Shown here: positions 1-5,034 of the stretch, in pieces | Layout: every line of letters starts with the position of its first letter | How positions within the stretch are numbered: position 1 is the stretch's first letter | DNA from: Lentisphaeria bacterium | Lineage (GTDB): Bacteria; Verrucomicrobiota; Lentisphaeria; Victivallales; UBA1829 | Direction of reading: 5' to 3' | Assembly (NCBI GenBank): GCA_017456805.1 | Contig: JAFTIQ010000061.1 | Coordinates: 1 to 21,964 of the forward strand | Length of the DNA stretch: 21,964 nt | Notes under the pieces: generated by a model | Told to the model about the DNA's origin: nothing | Seen by the model: only the letters and a program-made list of their open reading frames with translations | The model's database searches: none | Translations under genes and position numbers: made by a program

Positions 1-141
1 ATCAGGCTCTGGATCTGGATTGGGTTCTGGATCTGGCTCCGGATCGGGGTCTGGATCGGGTTCTGGATCGGGTTCTGGATCGGGTTCTGGATCGGGTTCT
101 GGATCTGGTTCCGGATCGGGCTCTGGATCTGGTTCTGGATC
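1..141 (-). repeat. Pro-Asp/Glu-encoding low-complexity repeat
   Basis: A degenerate 6/12-bp tandem repeat (core TGGATCGGGTTC on the plus strand, most regular at about 50-100) encodes alternating Pro with Asp or Glu on the minus strand; one Asn is the only exception. It continues to the window edge, so its full length is unknown. Such a stiff, acidic linker plays the spacer role that Gly-rich linkers play in M13 pIII. It lies in a repeat type prone to slippage. Confidence 0.85.
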
Positions 142-996
142 AACAGGGGAAGAACCGGAAGGAGCTTCAATCAGCCCGATGTAAACTCCATCAGAACCTT
201 TTTGGGAGGTTGAATACCACAAACCGTCAACCTGGACAAAAGTTTGACCAGAGTATTGTGAACTTGAATCTGCTAAAATCTTGTTCGAGGACGTGCAAGA
301 TGCTGCATGTTCAACACGCGTGTTTATATATTCCTTCCGCCATCGCTCCTCGGCGTCAGCTCCAGATACGTCAGATGTTACAGAGACGGTAAAACTGCCA
401 CCGCAACAAGCATGGCGGGAAGTGCTGCAACGGTGATGTTGACTCGAAAAATACTGTGAACCGCAAAACTCGCAAGTTTTTTTTACGCAATTCTTTTCAT
501 GATCTTGTGAAAAATTTTGCATTGCGGTGATAACAGCAGCTTGATCTTCGCTGTTATCGCCTGTCATAGTGGAGAGAAGATCACTGCTGTAAAACATTTT
601 TTCCAATCCGCATTGGGGACACTTATATTTTTGGCAAAAATGCGAAATTTTATAAGATTGAAGACAGGTTCCACATATCATCGGCTCAGTTGAATGAGAG
701 TGTCCTGTATCACAAACAAAACAAAGTTCTTTGCCACAGTCAGCACAATTATAACTGCCGACACTATTGCAAGGAGATTCGTAGTAGAAGAGGAAGCAAG
801 AACTGCAGCTCCAAAATTTTGTAACATGAATATTTTCGTTGAAGGCAAGATCCTTTGAGTCAGGATCCCAAACAAAACGAGACATTGTTTGAGAGCAACC
901 AGGACAGGATTTCACTTCAATTGATGTTGAAGAAATCCAACCAGCATATGAAAAAAACATTAAAAAAAGGAAAAAAAGTGAAAGAGAATTTTTCAT
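1..996 (-). CDS. Secreted cysteine-rich protein with Pro-Asp/Glu repeat, pIII-position (partial, C-terminus outside window)
   Basis: This frame is open from an ATG at 996 to the left edge (332 codons) with no stop, so the C-terminus lies outside. The ATG follows AAAGGA at a usable spacing and overlaps the stop of the upstream 49-aa gene (TAATG). Residues 1-18 form a signal peptide (MKNS, Leu/Phe-rich core, probable cleavage after SYA). Residues 31-234 carry about 21 cysteines, including seven CxxC pairs (CPGC, CSSC, CADC, CFVC, CGTC, CPQC, CEFC), which look like stacked zinc ribbons or disulfide knots. Residues 286-332 are almost pure (Asp-Pro-Glu-Pro)n. In filamentous phages the gene after the coat and small membrane genes is usually the adsorption protein pIII, which has N-terminal receptor domains joined by a low-complexity linker to a membrane anchor. 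Position, export signal and linker fit that role; the sequence itself is not one I recognise, so the function is inferred. Confidence 0.75.
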   Translation of the reverse strand, partial: MKNSLSLFFLFLMFFSYAGWISSTSIEVKSCPGCSQTMSRFVWDPDSKDLAFNENIHVTKFWSCSSCFLFYYESPCNSVGSYNCADCGKELCFVCDTGHSHSTEPMICGTCLQSYKISHFCQKYKCPQCGLEKMFYSSDLLSTMTGDNSEDQAAVITAMQNFSQDHEKNCVKKTCEFCGSQYFSSQHHRCSTSRHACCGGSFTVSVTSDVSGADAEERWRKEYINTRVEHAASCTSSNKILADSSSQYSGQTFVQVDGLWYSTSQKGSDGVYIGLIEAPSGSSPVDPEPDPEPDPEPDPEPDPEPDPEPDPEPDPDPDPEPDPEPNPDPEPD

Positions 997-1145
997 TATA
1001 TGATTGTCCTTTGGTTTTTAACGTGAATAAGAAACTGCACAAAAGTAACTCCGACAAGAAAACCCACGGAGACACATAAACTTTGGCATAGAAAAACAAG
1101 TTGTTTCGTCAATTGCACAAGCTCAATCACATCAGAAGAGTTCAT
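996..1145 (-). CDS. Small inovirus-type membrane protein, 49 aa
   Basis: An ATG at 1145 is preceded by a clear ribosome-binding site (GGAG, 6 nt away) and opens a 49-codon frame ending in TAA, which overlaps the next ATG as TAATG, implying translational coupling. The protein starts MNSSDVIELV and has one hydrophobic span at about residues 17-41, ending in a short basic tail (HVKNQRTII). This N-out/basic-C-in layout is that of the small structural or assembly proteins (pVII, pIX, pVI types) encoded beside the major coat protein in filamentous phages. Its place between a pVIII-like gene and a pIII-position gene supports the reading. Which phage protein it equals cannot be told from sequence. 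Confidence 0.7.
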   Translation of the reverse strand: MNSSDVIELVQLTKQLVFLCQSLCVSVGFLVGVTFVQFLIHVKNQRTII

Positions 1146-1178
1146 ATGTATCTCCGTGGGAAAAGAATAATTTCTTAA

Positions 1179-1424
1179 TTAGATTTTGCGGATCCAGCTG
1201 AGACCTTTACGGACAAGCAGGAAGGCAACGTATCCGCCAATCGCAACAGCTGCGACAGCGCCAAGGGAAGAAATCGCCGTGGTAGCGTAGCCCGCAACAT
1301 TGATTCCGGTTTCAGGCAGAGTGACCGCAGCTTCTTCAGCGTGAACTGCTGCAGTTGCGAGGACTCCAAGAGCTGTGATTGCGCCAGCCTTGGAACAAAC
1401 GAGAGATTTCACAGAGTCAAACAT
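1179..1424 (-). CDS. Major coat protein precursor, inovirus pVIII-like
   Basis: An 81-aa precursor starts at an ATG with AAAGGA 8 nt upstream. Residues 1-29 form a signal peptide that ends in the classic AVHA cleavage site. The predicted mature protein of about 52 residues starts with an acidic stretch (EEAAVTLPE), continues as an Ala/Gly-rich amphipathic segment, then a hydrophobic helix (AVAAVAIGGYVAFLLV), and ends in a basic DNA-facing tail (RKGLSWIRKI). Size, charge layout and order match M13 pVIII (50 residues when mature), although residue identity is low, as is usual in this family. The protein would be inserted in the inner membrane and then assembled as the helical sheath round the ssDNA. 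It is followed 33 nt later by the 49-aa membrane gene. Confidence 0.85.
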   Translation of the reverse strand: MFDSVKSLVCSKAGAITALGVLATAAVHAEEAAVTLPETGINVAGYATTAISSLGAVAAVAIGGYVAFLLVRKGLSWIRKI

Positions 1425-1607
1425 GTTTAGATTCCTTTCGTTTTGACTTTGTTATATTACCGGCCGGAAGAATATCCGACTACAACGGTCAGGGTCATAG
1501 CTTCTCAAGATACTTTAACCCCCTGACCAAACTGTAAAAAAAGAAATATATCAAAAGGGAAAATATAAATCCCTTCCAAGAACATTCGACAAAATAAGAA
1601 AAAGGGG
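1425..1607. other. Inovirus intergenic region with hairpins (candidate origin, packaging signal or promoter)
   Basis: This 183-bp gap between the replication gene and the coat gene has no ORF with a start signal. It contains a perfect 8-bp inverted repeat, GGTCAGGG at 1487-1494 and CCCTGACC at 1521-1528, with a 26-nt loop and no T-run after it on either strand. In filamentous phages intergenic hairpins serve as rolling-circle origins, packaging signals or terminators. A TAATAT box at about 1454-1459 (minus-strand reading) is a possible -10 for the coat gene, but no good -35 is visible. The role is open. Confidence 0.45.
1555..1575 (-). terminator. Weak candidate terminator after the replication gene
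   Basis: AAGGGA at 1555-1560 and TCCCTT at 1570-1575 form a 6-bp stem with a 9-nt loop, followed on the minus strand by a T-rich stretch. The stem is short and A+T-rich, so termination is only a possibility. Confidence 0.25.
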
Positions 1608-2459
1608 TCATTGTGCAGCTCCTGGAATCATGGAAAAATATTTTCCGAAATTGAAAAAATCCAACTTAACTTTTCTTTGTTCATCTTCAAAATGTTTGAA
1701 ATCAGAATCAGAAAGAAAATGCTTTTTCTTGGAATATAAAAGAACTTCATCAACATGGACAGATTGATATAATGATCCCGGAAATAGCTTAGAAGCAAAT
1801 TTGAAAACCAGATCGTAACAGCGGTTAAAATCAGAGTTCTGCTGAGCATTAATAATATCAAGTTTCCATGAAAAAGAAGAATTCCAATACATATATTTGA
1901 AGAGACCGGGAAAAGTGGAGTTAAGACTATTACAAGACTCTCTCCAACGCTTAGCTGCGCCATTTACCCAAGAAAAAGGAAGGATAACAGCCCTGATCCA
2001 ATTTCGGGAGTAACAGACAAGCCTAACCCCCTTTTCTCGCTCTTGTTTTTGCATATACTTAGTCATGTAGGCAGCAACCCCCTTATAACTTTTTCCATAA
2101 GTCCAGATACATTTACAAAAACCAAAAGGCTTGGATGATACTGAAAAGAATCCACGGACATACTTCAAAAACACATTGAGCGAAGGCAATGAAGATATAT
2201 TCCCCAAAACATGAAAATGCCACGCACCGCGCTTTTGTCGTTCTGCAACTAGAATATATTTGAAGTCATTCCACATTTTCTTGATCGCCGTGTTCAACAA
2301 ATTCCAATGTTCGCCAGCTATCTTTCGATCAGTGACATTATCAGAAAAAGTCAAGGTAAAAAAGAATGTTTTTCCCTGACCAACTCCGAAAGTTTTCACA
2401 AATTGAAAAATATTCTCCCTATCGCGATAAATCGCTTTTTTCTCGTATGATGTGTTCAT
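1608..2459 (-). CDS. HUH-family rolling-circle replication initiator (Rep, pII-like)
   Basis: This 283-aa protein carries the three motifs of HUH endonucleases in order: motif I TFFFTLTF (about 31-38), motif II HFH in GAWHFHVLG (81-83), which binds the metal, and motif III AYMTKY with the catalytic tyrosine at 131 or 135 and an intervening lysine. Such enzymes nick the plus-strand origin, stay covalently attached through the tyrosine and start rolling-circle replication of small ssDNA phages and plasmids. The ATG at 2459 is the only usable start, because an in-frame stop lies 43-45 nt upstream; its ribosome-binding site is weak (GGGG). The gene lies between the ssDNA-binding and coat genes. 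Several Reps of this type occur in Microviridae as well, but the neighbours point to an inovirus. The stretch is visibly more A+T-rich than the host genes to the right. Confidence 0.88.
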   Translation of the reverse strand: MNTSYEKKAIYRDRENIFQFVKTFGVGQGKTFFFTLTFSDNVTDRKIAGEHWNLLNTAIKKMWNDFKYILVAERQKRGAWHFHVLGNISSLPSLNVFLKYVRGFFSVSSKPFGFCKCIWTYGKSYKGVAAYMTKYMQKQEREKGVRLVCYSRNWIRAVILPFSWVNGAAKRWRESCNSLNSTFPGLFKYMYWNSSFSWKLDIINAQQNSDFNRCYDLVFKFASKLFPGSLYQSVHVDEVLLYSKKKHFLSDSDFKHFEDEQRKVKLDFFNFGKYFSMIPGAAQ

Positions 2460-2592
2460 GCAAAACCCCGCAATTTTGCTTTTTATTTGAATTGGAACCT
2501 TTTACTCTGGTTACCCTGAGAAAAGTACTGAAAAGAAGGGGTTCCCTTGAGAAGCTTATGCCAGGGGGAATTCTAGAAACCTGAGCACCCGT

Positions 2593-2859
2593 TTACTTGC
2601 AAGGCTCGGATGCCAAAAACCTTTGCGGGCGAAAACTTTCGAGTGATCTTCCATTTTGAAGAACGGAAAAATCAAAAGAAGCCTCAAAAACAGCAATGAC
2701 ACGCTGATTCGGCGTATAATTCTGAGGTGCTTTCAACATTACCTTGCCACCTTCGAATATAAAGTAGCAATAGAGATTTTTGGGATCTTTTCCGAAGGAC
2801 TCGGAGAATCTGCCACGGATTGACAGTGTACAAATTGACTGAATTGTTTGGAGTTCCAT
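2593..2859 (-). CDS. Probable phage ssDNA-binding protein (pV-like), 88 aa
   Basis: The frame is open from 2925, but the first 22 codons run through the dif-like hairpin. The ATG at 2859 has AAAGG 7 nt upstream, so I start there (MELQTIQSIC). The resulting 88 residues match the 87-residue length of M13 gene V protein. It is predicted mostly beta, with aromatic and basic residues spaced as in an OB-fold (YCYFIFEGGKVMLKAP, then NQRVIAVFEASFDFS, then RSLESFRPQRFLAS). Gene V protein coats the new phage ssDNA and holds it for packaging. Length, composition and position next to Rep and the coat gene support the call; no catalytic motif exists to confirm it. The 133 bp between this gene and Rep has no ATG-started ORF on this strand. 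Confidence 0.6.
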   Translation of the reverse strand: MELQTIQSICTLSIRGRFSESFGKDPKNLYCYFIFEGGKVMLKAPQNYTPNQRVIAVFEASFDFSVLQNGRSLESFRPQRFLASEPCK

Positions 2860-2880
2860 GCGTAAACCTTTCTCTTTTAC

Positions 2881-2951
2881 CCAACTTCGCATAATATTCG
2901 TTATATTAAATCGCAGATTTAACATAACTATGTTATATTATGCGACGTTGG
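2881..2951. other. Paired inverted dif-like Xer sites, folded attP / prophage-host junction
   Basis: Two dif-like sites face each other. The left one (2884-2911) has a XerC-type arm ACTTCGCATAA, a 6-bp centre and a XerD-type arm TTATATTAAAT. The right one (2917-2948) has a XerD-type arm ATTTAACATAA, a 10-bp centre and a XerC-type arm TTATGCGACGT. Each half resembles E. coli dif (the left site matches at about 20 of 28 positions by eye). Together they fold into one hairpin: an outer 17-bp stem with one mismatch, an asymmetric internal loop (3 against 7 nt), an inner 11-bp stem with one mismatch, and a 5-nt tip. In CTXphi two inverted dif-like sites on the phage plus strand fold in this way to form the attachment site used by host XerC/XerD. 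Phage genes end on one side, and host tilS lies on the other. Confidence 0.72.
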
Positions 2952-2969
2952 AAGTTGTGGTGTTCAGCC

Positions 2970-2986
2970 CCCCCTCTCTGAGGGGG
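2970..2986. other. GC-rich hairpin beside the attachment site
   Basis: CCCCCTC (2970-2976) pairs perfectly with GAGGGGG (2980-2986) over a 3-nt loop. No T-run follows on either strand, so it is a poor intrinsic terminator. It sits 20-odd bp on the host side of the Xer hairpin and downstream of tilS. The 171 bp from 2952 to 3122 otherwise shows nothing recognisable. Confidence 0.45.
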
Positions 2987-3122
2987 ATGCTGTGAAATTT
3001 TGTGAAAAATAATTAGAATATCCCAGACAAAGTAATTTTGTAAAGATGTGGAATACTTGACAGATTAAGATTTATACAGTGAATAAGACGGCTCTAAAAG
3101 GTCGGAAGAAGCAGGAACAGAT

Positions 3123-4514
3123 TTATAAAAATGAATTTGCTGATTCATTCATTACAAAGCAATTTTTTCCGGAGATCAGGCTTTGAGAAAATGAAAAACC
3201 GTATGAATCTGAATTTTGGGCAGGGTATTTGGCGGAACGTTTCACTCCCGGAATCCAAATAATTTCTCCAGTGTAATCACATAAAACCGGATAATAATCA
3301 CGCAATGGAGCAGGGATCGAGGCATCAGATAATAATTTTCGGACCAAAACAGGGGTATGCTTTCCAAAAGGAATCATTTGATCCCCAGGTTCTGTATTTC
3401 TGAGCAAAAGAGGCTGTTTCACTGCTTCGGGGGCAAAAACCGCATCAATAATACCATCGCCCTTCCCTATGAAATTCCGGGAAAAATAAATCGTCATATT
3501 GGATAAATTGATTTCTGATTGTTCTAAGGGATTCCATTGAATGGACTTGATTTTTTCTTTTTTCAGCAGAAAAAGATCTTCATTCCCAATGAATAATGAA
3601 TAATCAGGGTATCCTGTGATATTTAGTTCAGAGTACCCCTGCCCTGATTTTTTTGTCCTTAATTCCGATTTAAAACGATCGATTAAAATGTGTCCGGGGA
3701 TCACATCTGAACCGATTGTTTCAGATAAAAAACGACGGAAAACCCGGTAGAGAATTGCATCCGGAAGGCTTCTCCAGCTTCGGCATTGGGTAAAATTCCT
3801 TGCTGCATAAGTCTTTTCGGTATAAGATTCAATAAATGATGCATCGGCTTGCAAATTCAAAAGAGCTCTGGATAAGCCATCTTCCGCGTAGGGGAATTTT
3901 TGATAGATCAAGGGCAAGATCTTGTTTCTCAAGAAGTTGCGTCCATAATCCACTTCCAGATTGGTGGCATCTGTTCTCCATTGAAGTCCCCTGCCCTGTA
4001 AAAAATCAGTGATTTGTTTCCGGGTGTAAGAAAGTAAGGGTCTGATAATCGTAATTCCTTGATTATGATTGAATTCTGAAAAAGAAGTCAATGCGCTTGT
4101 GTTAGATCCGCGCATCAATCGCAGAAATAGATTTTCAATTTTGTCATTGGCATTATGTCCGAGGGCGATAATGGATTCCGGAGGGAGCTGTTTCCAGTGG
4201 GCAATCCGCAATCGCCGGGCGGCGGCTTCCACGCCTTCTCCCGGGGCGAGATGTTCAGGAACATTGAGCGTGATGCAGGTGAATGGAATTTTCAGATCCG
4301 AGCAGATTTTTTGACAGAACCTGGCATCTTCCTCCCCTGCCCTACCCCGCAAACCGTGTTCAAAATGGATCGCGTTCAGAGTAAAATGAAACGCTTCCTG
4401 TGCCTCATATAGAAGCAGAAGAAGCGTTAAACTGTCTGCGCCTCCGCTGAATCCGCAATAAACGGTTTTATGATCAAGAAGTTGTGCGTAATCAGCGGAG
4501 AGTGACTGGATCAT
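3123..4514 (-). CDS. tilS: tRNA(Ile)-lysidine synthetase TilS
   Basis: This 463-aa cytoplasmic enzyme attaches lysine to C34 of tRNA-Ile(CAU) with ATP, changing its reading from AUG to AUA. The N-terminal PP-loop ATPase is clear: GFSGGADS at about 21-28, then HFEHGLRG and EAAARRLRIAHW. RGSNTSALTSF and IIRPLL follow, then a substrate-binding middle part and the C-terminal TilS domain (RNTEPGDQMIPFG, VRKLLSDASIPAPLRDYYPVL, IIWIPGVKRS). Length is usual for the full-length form. The usual second motif (HxxDDQxET type) is altered here to GHNANDKIEN. It starts two bases after the trxA stop, so the two genes are one operon. Confidence 0.95.
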   Translation of the reverse strand: MIQSLSADYAQLLDHKTVYCGFSGGADSLTLLLLLYEAQEAFHFTLNAIHFEHGLRGRAGEEDARFCQKICSDLKIPFTCITLNVPEHLAPGEGVEAAARRLRIAHWKQLPPESIIALGHNANDKIENLFLRLMRGSNTSALTSFSEFNHNQGITIIRPLLSYTRKQITDFLQGRGLQWRTDATNLEVDYGRNFLRNKILPLIYQKFPYAEDGLSRALLNLQADASFIESYTEKTYAARNFTQCRSWRSLPDAILYRVFRRFLSETIGSDVIPGHILIDRFKSELRTKKSGQGYSELNITGYPDYSLFIGNEDLFLLKKEKIKSIQWNPLEQSEINLSNMTIYFSRNFIGKGDGIIDAVFAPEAVKQPLLLRNTEPGDQMIPFGKHTPVLVRKLLSDASIPAPLRDYYPVLCDYTGEIIWIPGVKRSAKYPAQNSDSYGFSFSQSLISGKNCFVMNESANSFL

Positions 4515-4516
4515 TT

Positions 4517-4828
4517 TCAGAGATCAAGAGCCTTGAGCAGAGCTGCTTTGTTCTGAACGCCGGGAAGATTCTTGACGATTTCGCCGTTGTTCATCACGTA
4601 GAGAGACGGCAGGTTGCGAACTGCAAAACGCTGTGCAAGTGCCTGACATTCTTCAACATTGACCTTGACGACTTTTGCTTTGTCGCCAACTTCTGCAGCG
4701 ATTTCATCGAGAATTGGGGAGAGCATTTTGCAGGGGCCGCACCATTCTGCCCAAAAGTCCACAAGGACCAGACCTTCGGCTGTTTCTGCATCAAATGTTT
4801 CATCATTCAGGTGTTTTACCTCACTCAT
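4517..4828 (-). CDS. trxA: Thioredoxin
   Basis: This 103-aa thioredoxin has the full fold signature: LVDFWAEWCGPCKMLSPILDE with the redox-active WCGPC at about 29-33, then VKVNVEE, and the cis-proline loop NLPSLYVMNNGE. It reduces cytoplasmic protein disulfides using thioredoxin reductase and NADPH. I start at the ATG at 4828 (MSEVKHL), which has AGGAG 7 nt upstream, rather than at the in-frame start 7 codons earlier. TilS follows 2 bp downstream. The common cis-Pro motif IPT reads LPS here, a minor variant. Confidence 0.96.
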   Translation of the reverse strand: MSEVKHLNDETFDAETAEGLVLVDFWAEWCGPCKMLSPILDEIAAEVGDKAKVVKVNVEECQALAQRFAVRNLPSLYVMNNGEIVKNLPGVQNKAALLKALDL

Positions 4829-4859
4829 TTTTTCTCTCCTGTTCATCATTTTTTATTGT

Positions 4860-4868
4860 AATATAGCG
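4860..4868 (-). promoter_or_regulatory. Candidate -10 box for trxA-tilS
   Basis: On the minus strand this reads CGCTATATTAC, with TATATT about 32 bp before the trxA ATG. No convincing -35 is visible. The GCTATATTA core recurs upstream of glnN and of the zinc-ribbon gene at 16972-17817, which supports its being a promoter element. Confidence 0.45.
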
Positions 4869-4880
4869 TTTTGGGGTGCG

Positions 4881-4921
4881 AAAGGGGCTTTGCTGCCATT
4901 TTTTGGAAACAAAGCCCTTTT
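4881..4921 (-). terminator. Candidate terminator after metG
   Basis: AAAGGGGCTTTG at 4881-4892 pairs with CAAAGCCCTTTT at 4910-4921 with one bulge, over a 17-nt loop. It lies between the metG stop and the trxA promoter. The U-run on the minus strand is only three bases, so efficiency is doubtful. Confidence 0.4.
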
Positions 4922-5034
4922 ACCGAATTCTCAGAAAACCAAACTGTTTCAATGACCAGAGGTTCCCTTTAAGACAATAATAGTCTGCTTTTCGGAATTT
5001 TCAAGTCCTGTTGCAGAAAAAAGTCCGGAAAAAT

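Noticed and set aside
1..141. Possible CRISPR or non-coding satellite because of short repeats
   Set aside because: The repeat keeps an open minus-strand frame joined to a signal-peptide protein and has no spacers.
917..1099. 60-aa hydrophobic minus-strand ORF overlapping the start of the cysteine-rich gene
   Set aside because: Its start is a TTG without a ribosome-binding site, and it lies out of frame with two genes that have ATG starts, good sites and a TAATG coupling.
2366..2584. Plus-strand 72-aa ORF opposite the rep start
   Set aside because: Antisense to rep and its leader, with no ribosome-binding site and no recognisable protein features.
2860..2925. N-terminal extension of the 88-aa ssDNA-binding candidate
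   Set aside because: It would translate the dif-like hairpin; the ATG at 2859 has a proper ribosome-binding site and gives the expected pV length.
3040..3120. Possible tRNA or small RNA between the hairpin and tilS
   Set aside because: No cloverleaf, T-loop motif or strong secondary structure could be found by eye.
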